In this document: piece by piece, positions 31,480 to 44,375 of the stretch
Numbering within the stretch: the first letter of the stretch is position 1
How the letters are laid out: each line of letters opens with the position of its first letter
From: Petunia secreta
Taxonomy: Eukaryota > Streptophyta > Magnoliopsida > Solanales > Solanaceae
DNA length: 64,000 nucleotides
Reading direction: 5' to 3'
NCBI GenBank assembly: GCA_029990175.1
Contig: JARKIP010000011.1
Span: 1,798,001-1,862,000, forward strand
Made by a program: the position numbers and the translations under genes
The notes under the pieces: generated by a model
Seen by the model: the letters and a program-made list of their open reading frames with translations, nothing else
What the model was told of the DNA's origin: nothing
Database searches by the model: none

Positions 31480-34275
31480 ATGTCTGCAACAAATTCTGTG
31501 CGGAGTTCTTCAGGGCCCTCAGAGGAGAGGATCCTAGGTTTCACCACCGTCATCATCGGCGGTGAGTTAATCAACGTTCCTAAACCCTTGAACATCATCA
31601 CGCTGATGAATGACGAAAATGAGGCGACATCTCAAGCAGGCGGCTTAATCCTTAGGCGGCGTAAAGCCACCGCTGGCCGCGACAAATTTGAGGAAGTAGA
31701 AGGTGATGATGATGATGGCGATGAGGGTGATGATGGTAATGAGGATGACGTTGGACGTCGAGGAAATAGGTAGCAAAGAGGCTGGCACCGAGGCAGCAGA
31801 TGAAACCGAGGTTGGCACCGAGGCCGGACCCTCGAAGTCCAAGAAAAAATCCTAATAGATCATGAGCTCGAACATCACCAGATCATTCATTCCAACTACA
31901 ATATAGATAAGGACTTCAAGCTGCAAGACCAGTCGGATACCTAACGAGAGCTATATAGAAATGTACCGATCCAAACAACACCGAGCCTAGAGAAGCAAGC
32001 TTACATAGCTTTGGTTCGAAAAGACTGCAATTGGGGCCCCGAGGTCCAAGCTGGTGTTCCAACCCCGAATAGTAGCAGCTCAGACCACGTGGTTGATCAT
32101 TCTTTTATTTATACCTATCCATTCATGATAGGATTCACCCTTTTGTTCATCATGTAATTGATACCTTCTGCTGGACATATAATTTGTGTTTGACCCAACT
32201 AGGCCCCAGGGTCCGAAGAATTGTTCAATGTCTCGATTCCTTAAGTCGAGAGACAGGGTTACCTTTCACTTTCAAGCACCTGATTTCTCTTTATTACCCA
32301 TACTTCCACAAATGTAGGGTTGTGGCTCTGAACAACCAGGGTAAGTACTCAATACTTAGCAAGAGCGAGGACCACGGTGACTGAGGCTGGTGTGACCATT
32401 ATGTTCTTTTGCCCACTGATTTACTATCCACCGAACTCGGGTCCCCGAGGTTTGGAATGACAAGCATAAGTGTTCCACCTTTGTCATATCGATTTCTCCC
32501 TCTGACGCTTTCAGTTATTTAACTTTTCATAGTTTCCTCCCTCTCTTGCAGCTAACAAGGTTCCGGTCACTCTTCTAGCCGGCTTGCTTAACTGGGTGAA
32601 GGCGGTGAAAAATATTTGGAAGCGTCCCAATGGGACTTGGATGATTATGGCTTCTGAGGAGGACAACAATTGAGCGTGTATTAAGAGGCACGATGAGTTA
32701 TTTGTCATATTACAGCTCTTTTGAAGTTTACCCGAGGTATTCTTATAATTTTTCTCTCTTTTCTCTTGCAGGTTTCCCAAACAAGGCAGCCAAACCGAAG
32801 GAAATAGAAGGCGAAGAGAAAGAAAAGAAGAGTAGAAAGAAGAAGGAGAAGAATGTGATCGATGCCGAGTAAGGTGTTAATGTAATGGCGGGCTTGGCCA
32901 AGACCATCGCCGAATCCAAAGTTTCGAAAAAGGCTCACTAGGCCAAGGGACTTCAAAAGGTGATGACGACATTTTCCTCGGGAGATTCGCTAGTATTTCA
33001 ACTTCTTCTTCTACTTTCGTCTATAACTCTCTACTCACTCTTCTACAGATCTGAAGCGGAAAAAAGCAACTTCGAAGAAGTCTTCTCCATCGGTCCGCCC
33101 TCGAGTCGAGGTGATGACTACTCTTGGGTCCGAAGCTGTTGCTGAGCAGATTCGAGGCTTGGTTGACGAACCCAGTGATGAGGGCCTTGAGGCGCCCAAA
33201 GTAACCAAAGTGATAAACCTCGAAGAGCCAGATCAAGCTACCACCAAGGCAAAGGGCAAAGTTAAAGTGGGTGACGTTGAAATCCCTACTGCCACTGAGG
33301 AGGGGACAGCTATGAGCACAGCTCGAGCTCATTCTGAGCCTATCAAAGCTTCAGCTTCGGAGAGGGCTTTGAATAAGTTGGAAGTATTGGCTCAGTAAAA
33401 TCTCTTAGAGCGCTCCCGCGATGACATTTTGAGCCTTGGGCCATTATTGGAGTGGACGGAGGAGAGCATTCTCAAGAAGTTTCCCCGACGAAGTTAATTG
33501 CTACTTCTGCAGCTAATGCACTTCGGGTAGTTTCCAGAAGTTTCATTTTCTTTTTACTTAAGAACTTCCTTTGACAACCTTTGTTCAGGATTTTCTGCTC
33601 TCCTTAAGGAACGCCCAACTTGAAAATAAGAGGAATGAAGAAGTCAAGCGTGTAGTGAGCGCTTGGAATCGCCAACAAGAGCAGTACTTGGCCCAAATTT
33701 CTGAATTGCAATCTCTATTGGCCAAGTCCAACCTCGAGTTGGAGCAAGCTCACGAGGCTGTTGCCAAGCTTGAGTCAGATAAGCGTGAGGCCGCGGCTGC
33801 CTCTGAGGCTTGACTGCAAGCAATGAATAAGGATCATGGCTGAGTGCTAAAGGCTAAAATTGGAGATTGAGAAGCTTTATGCTAAGTTGACTCTGACCAA
33901 AACAAACTTGTTGATAATGGCCACAAATATCATGAAAAGTTGAAGAAGTACACACTCAAACTTCAGCAGTTGGAAGGTCAAGTGGATAAGGTCCCAACGC
34001 TTAAGATCGAGGTTACACAGTTCCGGGATAAGATTGATAGCTTCCAGGAGAGAGCCAAGGTCAAGGCCACAAAGGCGAAACTTGAAGAGACCAGGGCTAT
34101 TATTAAGACTAGGCTGAAAGGTCACAAGCAATGCAAAGCCGAAGAGATTGTTCTGGATGAAGAAATTGCTAAGGCTGAAGAAAACTTCGTCCAAGCTCAG
34201 AAGATTATCGACGAGCTTCCCTCAAGCGATGGCTCGGATGAGGATGAAGGTGAAGATGGCGAGGAGGGCACTTGA
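31480..34275 (+). pseudogene. Antisense additional ORF of Tat element 2, decayed
   Basis: A plus-strand gene opposite to pol, in the same place as in Tat element 1. It starts MSATNSVRSSSGPSEERIL (31480). The domain part is spread over 31990-32350 in several frames: YTYPFMIGFTL, then FKHLISLYYPYFHKCRVV, the same pattern as TYPFTIGFTL and RHILHLYSPRVYKAG in element 1. It ends in a long coiled-coil part (33571-34275). Many stops and frame changes break it, and intron positions (AG acceptors near 32530, 32770 and 33590) are only probable. Conservation of layout in two unlike elements supports a real gene in the parent elements. Confidence 0.6.
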
Positions 34276-35166
34276 AGCACCGAGGATGGGACTTCCGAGG
34301 GGGGAGATGGTCCTAGTGCTTAGCAATTTCCTTCTTTGTTCGTGCTTTTATTATGGCCTCGAGCCGATTTTTGTGTATTTAACTATGGCCTTCAGGCCTT
34401 TATTAATAAAATGAATTTCAGTTTCTCTTTTTCAAGCGTTAGCCTTTATTTTTCCTTGAAAGTGTTTGACAAGTTACTTAGGATAATTGTTTGCTTGCAA
34501 GACTTTATTAGAACTTGTGATAAACTGGTGCTAGCTTGGAATGACATCCCGTTCCTGAGCCGTGGCATGGTGAATTGCTTGATATATTACTTCAGTAAAT
34601 TAAACATTGAAATAAAAAGATGTTGAATTAATTTCATTTCATTGATAGAAATAAGCCGTAATAGGCGTTATGTTTTAACCTGGTCGAAGCTGAACTTAGG
34701 CGAAATTTTGAAATGAAACCACTATCAGGAAAAAAATACAAGATACTAAACTACTCCTCGGGCGATAGTCCCCGGTATATGAATAGCTAGTCTTCGGGTC
34801 CGTTTGCAGTCCCTGGTACGAGAGGCTTCAAGTCAATCTTGACTATATACCGTCTCCTACATCCCTAGTGTTCGGGTGTGAATTGGTGAAGACTCGAGCA
34901 TTGTACTTCATTTTCTCTGCTTTCTAAAAAGGTCGAGAAAAAGAAAAATGAGGGGTTAGTTAGAATTGTTCAGCCTAAGCATTGGAGCGTTCACGGCTCG
35001 CTGGCGTAGGAGAAATTTTATTGACGAAGGGTAACGTACCTCAGTGTCAGAAATACTACCGCTTCAAATTGGAAACATTCCAATTTGAGGGTTCGGGTTT
35101 GGCTTTCAAGTTCTCCAATTGATAAGATCCCTTTCCAATGATTGCCTTGACTCGATAGGGTCCTTC
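34276..35166. other. Non-coding region between aORF and pol of Tat element 2
   Basis: No gene. Contains GTCCCCGG and similar short motifs like those at 19080-19280 in element 1, and the converging 3' ends of the two genes. Confidence 0.45.
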
Positions 35167-36230
35167 CTAATAAGCAACAAGCTTACATGCATTCTTCTCC
35201 TTAGTAGATTGATTTGAGGCCTTCCATACATAATCTCCAACTTTAAAATCTCTACGTTTTGCTTTCTTATTGAGGTAGGCCTCGATTTTCCTTTTCTGAG
35301 CGGCTAGCCAAACCAAGGCTAGTTCCCTTTTCTCCTCAAGCAGATCCAATTCTACATGCATAGCCTGTTGGTTAGACTCTTCAGTAGCGTGAGTGTACTG
35401 AAGACTGGGCTTGCCAACTTCCACGGGGATCAATGAGTCCATTCCATAGGCGAGAGAGAAGGGGGTTTCACTAGTGCTATTCTTTTGTGGTTCGCATTGC
35501 CCACAATACCCAGGCAACTCATCAGGCCATGGGCCTTTTGCTTCATCGAGCCTCTTTTTTATATTTTCAATAATCACTCTATTCGAAAACTCGGCTTGAC
35601 CATTCGCACTCGGATGATAGGGGGTCGATACAATCCTCTTTATGCCCCATTTGTTGAGAAAATTTGTGACATTCACGCCTATGAATTTAGGGCCATCGTC
35701 ACAAGTAATCTTCTTTAGAATACCAAACTTGTAGATGATATTCTTTCGAATGAAGTTAATCACCTATTTTTGCCTAACTTTGGCGAAAGACCCCACCTCC
35801 ACCTATTTGGTGAAGTAATTAGTCAACACAAGTATAAATCGAACACTTCATTTGGCTTTTGGAAATAGTCCAATTATATCCATCCCTACTTCATGAAGGG
35901 CCACGATGACAAAACCGAATGCAGAGGCTTGATCTGTTGATGAATCATTCGAGTGTGTCGCTGGCACTTGTCACACTTCTTCACAAAGGCTTTGGCGTCT
36001 ACGCTGATAGTTGGCCAATAATATCTAGCCCAAAGACACTTGCGCACTAGAGCTTTACCACCCGAGTGATTTCCACACTTTCCTTTGTATGCTTCTCTCA
36101 TTACATATTCAACTTCCCCCGAACCCAGAAATTTGGCCATCGGACTGCAGTACATCTTTTTGTACAACTTCCCTAGAACCATTGAATAAGAAGCTACCTA
36201 AGTCCTCAACTTTTTGGCTTCTCTCTTATC
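35036..36230 (-). pseudogene. Integrase of Tat element 2, frameshifted
   Basis: The zinc domain (36182-35886: GNHSGGKALVRK and CDKCQRHTR) and the core (35763-35167: ITCDDGPKFIG with Asp; SANGQAEFSNRVI with Glu) are in different frames, and the first catalytic Asp region between them (35770-35890) is damaged. The C-terminal part shows RRDFKVGDYVWKAS and is cut by further stops. It is not functional. Confidence 0.82.
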
Positions 36231-36297
36231 TATGGAAAGAGTCCCCGAGTCAAAGTAGGAAATAAATTTTGTTCGCCAATCCCAAGTATGATCTACC

Positions 36298-39264
36298 TGT
36301 TGACACCCAATTTTGTCCATCTTTTTTCTAAAAACGGCTATAATTTAACTTAAAGGTGCAATTTGATTGTTTGTGCAAAATATGCATTAGAAAAGCATGA
36401 ATTTACGTGCGTTATCCCATACTTATATATTATATACTTAAATGTGGATATATTATATAATTTTGCATTATTTAGGCTATTTGTTAAAATGTGATTATTT
36501 GTGCAATTTTAGTGCATTTGTAGTATTTAGTAATTATTTGTGGCTATTTATACTTAATTAATTTAATTTACATTCCAATTGCTTGTTATGTGTACATTTC
36601 ATTATTTGTTCATCCCATTTATACAATATATATACGTATACTTATATTTTATTTTTATTTCAGCACCTTTAGTTGAATCTTAGTCCAATTAGAATATCCC
36701 AGTCCTATTTTATTCACAGTTATTTGAAATTCGAATCTTTTCACTCTGAATCTAGACGAGTGCTCGTCTAGATACGTTCATCAATTACACTATACCTTTT
36801 TCCTTTTTCTCCTATTTTATTTAAATAAATTTCCAAAATGATTTTCCTTCCCACCTATCACTCCCTCAATCTCTCAATTAAAATCAAATCCCACAATCAC
36901 CTCCAATTTCCCAACAACTCTTTTTTCAAAAAAAAAAAAAAAAAAAAATCTCATACATCCCCACTCATTTTCTCTCATACACCATCAGCATACCCACACC
37001 CTTTTGGAGTCTTCTTCTTTTTCCTCACATATACATTAGCAGCATACATTCACAGATACACCTCACAAATAACCAACACACACACATAGACATCAGCAGA
37101 TACACGGAGGGGCCCCTCTCTCATTCACACACTCAAAAAGCATACCCCATCTCCCATGGTCTTCTTCCCTAAAACACCCCCACACAAACCAACTATACAC
37201 GCACAACCATACGGCATACCCCACTGATCTCCGTCCCCAGAAACACAGTGCAATACCCTTCCTACCCTTTCGTTACCTCTCTATACAGACACAACACTTA
37301 CACACGATATCATCAGCCAAGGACACCGGCAGATCCCCCTTCGTCTCTTCTTCTCCATTACATTTATACATACACACATTCACCTTGCACAACCCCGTTA
37401 CAGCCCTTCCCATTTTTGGTACATTACCTCATCTCTCAGACCCCTCTCTTTTTGAGAGTCTTCTTCTCCACACACATCTCACATACCATATACAATACAC
37501 ACACGCATACCCAATTCCTTCAACACATACAACACATATACGCACACCCACACCATTCACACAGATCGGGAAACATATCCACTCACCCATAAAATCGAAC
37601 AGAAATGGGGAGAATAGCAGTTGAAAACAGGGGATATCGGGGAGGGAGGCGACCTCAGTAACAGCAGTGGAGACCCATCGCCAGTGGTCATTTTTTTGTT
37701 CCTGTCGTTTGAATCAGAAAGCGAGACGGCGAAAAGGGGTTGGGGTGGTAGTGACGCTGCTTAAGCAGTCGCTCCTCCTCCCCGCTCCACCGTGCCTCCG
37801 CTGGTCACGTCGTCACATACCTCACCGGAAATCGAATTGGGTCCTTACCGGCGATACTCGCTGTGACTTAAGCATAGCTGATCAATCAATCCTTATTCAC
37901 GATTTGTCTTGCTAATTCTTCGTCGAGTTTCACAGATTTAAACGACGACACCGTCTCTAATGGTTCCCCTACATTTGAGGCATACACGTTTGGAGATGGC
38001 TAGTTGATTGGTTCTGCTTTTGTTTCTCCTGCTTTGGTTGGATCAACTGTTGTTGTGTTTGACTGGGTCCTATAGTTTCCTATGAATCTCAATTAATATT
38101 CTAAATTGTTCTTCTATTAACTTGTTATGTCAAACATTGCTAACGAAGCTACTGATGACTATTTTCTAAGATTGTTGCAGCTTCTACGGGGACATCATTT
38201 GACACTGATTTGGCACTCATAAGCCTATGAAAACATTTTTATTTGAAGCTTTACAATGAATTGACGGATGTTACACCACTCATGGCCAAGGAAAATAAAT
38301 ATTTATTTGAGGCCTATTTGACTAAAGTGAACATTATACTGCACTTGAACGACCCATTTCCATGTCCCTAAAACAAAACAAAAAGGCTATGATGACGTGT
38401 GTGAGCCGTTATTTCAAATCGAACCGGTGATGAAGTGGTGGGACTGGCACTTGCATGGCAACAGGACCGGCCGGCGTGTTTGCAGCCGTACTAACGTCCC
38501 TAACCTCCACCCAATTCATACACACCTGAGCCGACACTTTTAAAAATCTCTTTCCCCTTTATTTTAAAATTATTATTATTATTATTATTATTATTACTCT
38601 TATTATTATTATCATTATTTTCTTTATTATTAATATTATTATTATTCACTAACTCGTTTTCTTTAAATTTTGTGGGGTAAAATTGGATGAGAGACGACAA
38701 CCTATTTTGGAAGAAAACAATTCAAAGAAAAAACTCTATTGTTACTATTATTATTATTTTATTATTATTATTATTAGTAGTACTTATTACCATTATTATT
38801 TATATTTATTAATATTGTACTAATTTATTTTCATCTTTTTGCAAGGTATAATTCTCCAAGGAAGAAGCCATTAGCAAATCACACCTTTTTATTTAATACC
38901 GTATGCATATTTTACTAGTCTTTCAAATTATTTGTCTATTCTTAGTTACTTAGTTTATTTGCTTAGCTACTCTAGTTTGAATTCCAATTATAAGTCCGGC
39001 TGGTAACCACATGTGGTGGAGCCTGAGCGGTGCCTAACCCCTTCCTCTCGGATTTACTTGAATCCTTACCTAGAATTTCTGGTTCGTAGATTAGTTTTCG
39101 GAGTTAATTGTAAAATTAACTAAAAAAAAAATAAAATAGGTGCCCTAATACGCCTAGTTAAATAATATGTTAGGTGGCGACTCTAACTCTTTACCCGTGA
39201 GTTACCCAATAAGTTGAACCCTATTTCGAGCCTTAACCGGTTCGGGTAAAAATAGGATGCGACA
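36298..39264. repeat. Solo LTR, 2967 bp, inserted in pol of Tat element 2
   Basis: Begins TGTTGACACCCAATTTTGTC and ends GGATGCGACA, with an exact target duplication CTACC (36293-36297 and 39265-39269). No internal coding part, so it is a solo LTR left by recombination. It holds a CA-rich, TACACACA-like part (36960-37600) and ATT/TAT microsatellites (38566-38660 and 38740-38815). The long LTR and the GGTGGCGACTC motif near its right end suggest an Ogre- or Tat-like family, but this is not proven. Reading frames inside are spurious. Confidence 0.85.
38566..38660. repeat. ATT/TTA trinucleotide microsatellite
   Basis: Tandem ATT units with small interruptions; a second tract lies at 38740-38815. 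Both are inside the solo LTR. Confidence 0.85.
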
Positions 39265-39269
39265 CTACC

Positions 39270-40340
39270 AAATTAACATCCACCTTCATTCCTTTCATTG
39301 TAGAGGAGAGTAGTCGAACTACAGAATCAATCCCCGAGTATTCCTCTTTAATAGCTAAGCCTAGGTTGGCTAAGGCGTCAGCCTCGACATTTTCTTCTCA
39401 GGGTATTTGTTGAATTCTCCGTTCTTTGAACTTAGCCAAAACTTGTTGAGCTTGGGCTAAGAATTGCTGCATCCAGGGATCACAAGCCGAATAGTCCTCC
39501 AGTAGTTGCTTCACTACCAACTGTGAATCACTTCTTAACTCAATCTTTTCCACTCAATTTTCTTTGGCTAATCTAAACCAGCTATGATGACCGCGTATCC
39601 CGCTTCATTGTTGGTTACTTTCTTGAATCTGATCTACTGTCTAACCTTCTCCCCTGTTAGTGCTACCAAAAATATTTCGAGCCCCGAATCTCTTGAATTA
39701 GTAGCTCCATCGGTGTAAAGTGTCCATACCCTAGATGTTGTCTCTTTAGATGCTAAGTTTTCCCTTTCAGCCTCGGGAAGTATTCCGGCACTAAAATCAG
39801 CCACGAAATCTACTAAGACTTGGGATTTTATGGTCGTCCGGGGCTGGTAAGTAATATCGTACTGCTTAACTCTACCGACCATTTAGATAACCTCGCCGAC
39901 AACTCGGGTTTATGTAATATACTTCTCAAGAGAAAGGTTGTAACTACGGCTATATGATGACATTGAAAGTAAGGCCGTAGTTTTCGAACAGTAACTACTA
40001 AGGCAAGCGCCAACTTTTCAAGATGAGGGTACCTGGTTTCAGCATCGAGGACTACTTTACTCGCATAGTAGATGGGTTGTTGCTTTCCATCCTCCTCTTG
40101 AACCAATACTGCACTCACTGACACCTCAAACACGGCTAGGTAAACCAACAATGTTTCCCCATCTTTTGGCTTGGCGAGCAGCGGTACGTTAGCCAAATAA
40201 TGTTTTAACTCCTTCAACGCTTCCCAACACTCCGGTGTCCATTTGAAGGCAGTGTTCTTTCTTAAGACCAAGAAGAACTTGTGGTATCGCTCATAAGACC
40301 TTGATTTGAATCTATTCAAGGCAACGACTCGGCATGTCAA
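39270..40340 (-). pseudogene. RNase H and archaeal-type RNase H of Tat element 2
   Basis: The ordinary gypsy RNase H lies at 40340-39890 (FKWTPECWEALKELK, then VLVQEEDGKQQPIYYASK). The aRNH follows with WTLYTDGATNSRDSG (about 39720-39760), an SDSQLVV segment at about 39520, and ENVEADALANLG (about 39370). A frameshift near 39860 and a stop near 39400 break it. The solo LTR is inserted just after this domain, before the integrase. Confidence 0.78.
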
Positions 40341-40349
40341 GCTTTGAAC

Positions 40350-41240
40350 TTCCTTGCTCTCGAGGATCTCTTCATTAGCTTTGATTTTCTCAGGATTAGC
40401 CTCGATTCCCCTTTTAGAGACTGTGAATCCTAAGAACTTCCCCGAACCGACCCTGAATGCACACTTTTGGGGTTCAGCTTCATATTGTACTGCCTTAAAA
40501 TGGCGAAGGCCTCCCTTCGGTGATTTAAGTGATCTTCCACCCGAACTGATTTGACCGGCATGTAGTCGATGTAAGCTTCCATTGATTTTCCAACATAATC
40601 CTTAAACATTTGACATACTAGCCTTTGATAAGTTGCTCCAGCATTTTTGAGTCCGAAAGGCATCACTTTGTAGCAACAAGTGCCTTGGTCCGTGATGAAC
40701 GAGGTTTTTCTTTTCACCTTTCGGATCCACCAAGATTTGATTATATCCCGAGTAGGCGTCCAAGAAGGTTAACAACTTATGCCTAGCCATGGAGTCTATA
40801 AGCCTGTCTATTTGAGGCAATTGGTATAAATCTTTGGGACAAGATTTGTTTAAGTCCGTATAATCCACATTCGGGATACTTGAGTTCCCTCACGAAGCCG
40901 TTATCTTGCTATTTTTTTCGTTTCATCTTCAATCACCTTTGTTCTTATGCCAGCATGAGGCCTTTTCTTCTGCTTCACCGGGGTATGGCGTGGGTCCACA
41001 TTAAGTTTACGAGTCATGATCTCCAAGTCGATACTGATCATATCAGCATGGGACCACGCGAAGCAATCATCATTAGACTTCAATAATTCAACAATAGCTT
41101 TATTCGACTCGGGGTCCAACTCCAAGCCGACAAACACTTTTCTGTCTGGAAATTCTTTTGATAACGCAAAGGATTCCAATTCCTCAATAGTTGAGTCCTC
41201 GGCCTTTTGCTTTCAAGGCTCTTGAATGCACACCGGGATC
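40350..41240 (-). pseudogene. Reverse transcriptase of Tat element 2, frameshifted
   Basis: In pieces at 41179-40901, 40868-40602 and 40717-40430. Motifs seen are DYTDLNKSCPKD, FLDAYSGYNQI, MPFGLKNAGATYQRL and YIDYMPVKS, where the catalytic Y-x-D-D box reads YIDY. The last change removes the second catalytic Asp, and the frame is also cut between the first and second pieces, so the enzyme is dead. Confidence 0.82.
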
Positions 41241-41247
41241 TTTTCCA

Positions 41248-42060
41248 TTACATTTCTTTGGGGATCCATTTTAGGAGCCGAACACCCATCTTCATCAGAC
41301 CCCAGTTGCATTGATTGCTATTTCTTAGTCTAGTCGAGATAACTCCACTCTTCAAAGCAACCGAGTAGCATTCTTTAGCTACTCTTTCCTCTCCTCGAAT
41401 CGAGCGGATTTCCCAAGGTATTGGGAACTTAATGATTTGGTGAAGCGTGTATGGCACAACTTTCATTGCATGAATCCAAGGTCTCCCAAGGATCATATTG
41501 TAAGCCATGTCCTCAGGAATGACATGGAACATGGTTTCCTTCAGAACTCCTTATGCGTACGTGTTGAGTGTAATCTCACCCAACATTTTCTCCTTAGAGT
41601 TGTTGAAGCCAGTCAGGATGGTCTCCTTCAGAACAATTTAACTCTTCAACCACATCTTTTAACAGTCATATATATAGCTTATAATGTTCACCGAGCTACC
41701 GGGGGTTAATCAAGACTCTCTTAATGTCCGAGTCGTTGATCGTCAGCATGATAACCAAATGATCATGATGGGGAAATATTATCCCATCACAATCGTCATC
41801 GTAAAAAATAATATCCTTCCCGAACCTCTTCTTCAATATTTTTGAGAATTTAGCAAATTTCTTTGCGGCGGCGAAATTCACGTCATTCACCTCCGAACGT
41901 CCGGTTATTACATTCACAACTCTCTCAGCGGGTGGTGCCCTTGGTGGTTGTCCATCCACTATATTTTTTGCAAAGTTTTGTTTCCCTTTGCCGGTAAGAA
42001 ATTTTCCCAACATGCCCTTCTTCACAAGTGGGCCACCTCGAGGCGGAGAGCTTTGCAATC
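41248..42060 (-). pseudogene. Protease of Tat element 2, mutated
   Basis: The piece 42058-41696 ends in IKRVLINPR, where the usual catalytic LID-x-GSS motif is altered: Asp is Asn and one extra C shifts the frame. The piece 41532-41248 continues with MILGRPWIHAMK. The same Asp-to-Asn change is present in Tat element 1. Confidence 0.75.
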
Positions 42061-43190
42061 CTCAGTGCGGTGACCATATTCGGCATGAAACTCGTGATGC
42101 AAGTTTAGATCTCTCTTTCTTGGGGCAGTTCTCATATCCTTCGGTAACGTCACCCCCTGGTTCGTCATTCCCTTCAACGCGTTTACCAACTCCATGGTTG
42201 ACACATTAAAATTGTATTCAGGGATCCGAGGCAAATTCTTCTCCTTGGATATTAAGGCAGGCCCCGTAGTGCTTTTTTGGTTAACATTGGCATTAACCCT
42301 GCCTCTAAGCCGTTGGCTCACATGTTGTCTCCGAGCCTCTGACTCACGTGTTGCCTTAGTGAGTTGTAGGGCTCATACCGACCCCTCAAATTCCTCGTGG
42401 TGCCTCGGCGCATCGTGAGGACTCAGGGCGGCCTCTTTAGTTAGAGCTTCGACCAGAAGCTCTCCATTCCCCTTCTTCCAACCTTACTTTGGTAGTAGCA
42501 CTATCTGTAGCTCGTCTCACACCTGAGCTTTGTATTGTTGAAGTCCTTTCTTCAGCTCGGCGGCAACTTCAGAGTTACGAACATTAATGTTCTTTTCGAA
42601 TGCCATTATGGCTAGGTTATCATCCATTGTTGTAAACTCCATTATTTCTTATTGAAAACATGCGATGAAGTCCTTGATAGGTTCCCCAAACCATTGTTTA
42701 ACTTTGATAATGTCCTCCTTCATCTGGGGGATTTTCTGTGCTCCAACGTGAGTTTTAATGAACGAATCAACTAGTTCATTAAAGTTTGAGATAGATTATG
42801 AGGGCAAGTGCATATACCAACATAGTGCCCCTTTTTCCAAAGTAGCTCCAAATTTCTTCAAGAACATTGATTCCTTTTCTATCTTGGACAAATCACTTCC
42901 TTTTACCATTGCCATGAACTTAGTTACATGGTCAACTGGATCAGCGGTACCATTATATTTTTTCAAGATTTGCATCTTGAAATATTTTGGAATAGGTGCT
43001 GGGGCAGCCTCGGGTTTGTAAGGAAACTGCCTGCATTTATCAATATCTAATGCCCTTATGGGTCATCCTCACCCTGGGTATGTTCTCGAGCCGCTTTTCG
43101 ACTTGGGCTTCGATATGTTTTTCCATTTTTTAAGGTCTATCGAGATGTTTGTTTTCGCCATGGTCGGAGCCATCCCGAAGGGTGGATTAG
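42022..43190 (-). pseudogene. Gag of Tat element 2, decayed
   Basis: Minus-strand reading gives YNGTADPVDHVTKFMAMV, LEKGALCWYMHLPS, HVGAQKIPQMKED, then a zinc finger of type H-x3-H..GH-x4-C (LHHEFHAEYGHRTEDCK, about 42060-42110), where the first Cys is lost. Several stops interrupt it. No clean primer binding site is visible between gag and the LTR. Confidence 0.75.
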
Positions 43191-43199
43191 CATTTGGTA

Positions 43200-43767
43200 C
43201 AGTTCCCAAGCCTCCAGATTAGGAAAACAAATCAAATTTATGACGGGTTTACAAGCAAAGATTAGTATCAAAGTTGCTTAAAAATAATGAATCAAAATGA
43301 ACAACTGAATGATAAGAGGAAGAATGTAACATTCCAATATCAACTGTTTGAGTATACAATTTGGCAGAGTTTCAATAAGTAATTTATAGATGCTTTACAA
43401 GATGAAAGAAGTGATATTTATAGCCTATCACTATGAGAACAACGAAAGGTATTTTCACACATTCAGATCATAGATTGCCCGTGTTCCTGTCCGTTGAATT
43501 CTGAAGTAGTGGGTGGAGACCGTGGGGGCGACCTAAACGCTTGAGTTGAACTGTTCTCTAAGGTTTGGACCTCTCTCTTTGGGGGCTCGAATCTACAAGT
43601 CACCACGACGATTTGTCTCCGAGGCTTATCAAGAGCTTCGACCTCGGGGTCTCATATTGTGAGCCATAAAATTGACCTCACATCCAATTTTTACGAACCC
43701 TTGCGTGACATGTCCCGAATTTTATGCTCGAGCTGCCATGTGTGCAAGCCACTTTTCACCCAATACA
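43200..43767 (-). repeat. 5' LTR of Tat element 2
   Basis: Matches 30573-31138 and ends CACCCAATACA at 43767, next to the target duplication. Its inner edge (about 43200) is blurred; it may have lost the usual TG end. Several CG/CA differences from the other LTR suggest methylation-driven change. Confidence 0.82.
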
Positions 43768-43772
43768 CCAAA

Positions 43773-44375
43773 CATAGACACTATAATTTGAACTATTTTA
43801 ACACTGTGCGAGGAGGTCCTGTCAGAAGAAAATCTTAGTTTGACATCTAAGAAAAGTAGTAAATGAGGAAACTTGCAGTGGACAAACAGACTAACAATGA
43901 AACTTGATCACCATCTGGTTATGCTGCCTTCCCTTTTGTTCTTGCACACAATTGATCTTTCACAAATTTGCTCTCTATTTTTCTCGTATGAGACTTCTTG
44001 AGTGCCTAATGATCAAGGCAAAATAACTTTTATTTATTGAGTTCTCATAAGCCTATTTCAGTTTAGCTTCAAACTCGTTTTACAATTTGGAATCCATTCC
44101 TTATAAGGTTTACAAAACTTTCTTATTTGAAACCTAAGTTGTTTTGCCTAAGTCTCTAATCCTTTGCCACCTAGGAAACCTTTCCAATGCCGCTTCTTAG
44201 CTTCTCCAACTTCAACTTGGATTGAGACTTTTGTCTTCAACTGCTGCCTTTTCCTTCTCCAACTCGAACTCGAACTCTGACTTCAACAGCTACACTTGTA
44301 ACTCCAACTGCGAACCTTTTCCATGTTTAAGTCACTACCAGGTCCTTTGTCGATCATCAAAATCCTATATCAACA
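43773..44375 (-). repeat. LTR of copia A (3' LTR, outer end not defined)
   Basis: On the minus strand the polypurine tract AAAAAGGGAGAAT is followed by TGTTGATATAGGATTTTGAT, the LTR start at 44375. The outer end is not found: Tat element 2 lies directly at 43767-43772, so the LTR may continue left of 30568 or be truncated. The matching LTR is outside the window. An AATAAATAAAAG signal near 44020 fits an R region. Confidence 0.7.

Larger units (their letters stand above)
30573..43767 (-). mobile_element. Ty3/gypsy LTR retrotransposon, Tat type, full length but decayed (Tat element 2)
   Basis: The target duplication CCAAA is exact at 30568-30572 and 43768-43772. The LTRs are about 566 bp. The internal region on the minus strand has the same order as Tat element 1 (gag, protease, RT, RNase H, aRNH, integrase) with an antisense additional ORF near the 3' LTR. 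LTR identity looks clearly lower than in Tat element 1 (roughly 85-90% by eye). All genes carry frameshifts and stops, and a 2967-bp solo LTR interrupts pol, so the element is older. Confidence 0.9.

Noticed and set aside
36838..37624. Pro/His/Thr-rich frames as host genes
   Set aside because: They lie in the CA-rich part of a solo LTR and have no recognisable domain or splice structure.
38500..38700. Asn-rich 66-aa frame
   Set aside because: Translation of an ATT/TTA microsatellite.
43768..44375. Tat element 2 inserted inside the copia A LTR as a certain fact
   Set aside because: The outer end of that LTR was not found on either side, so only adjacency can be stated.
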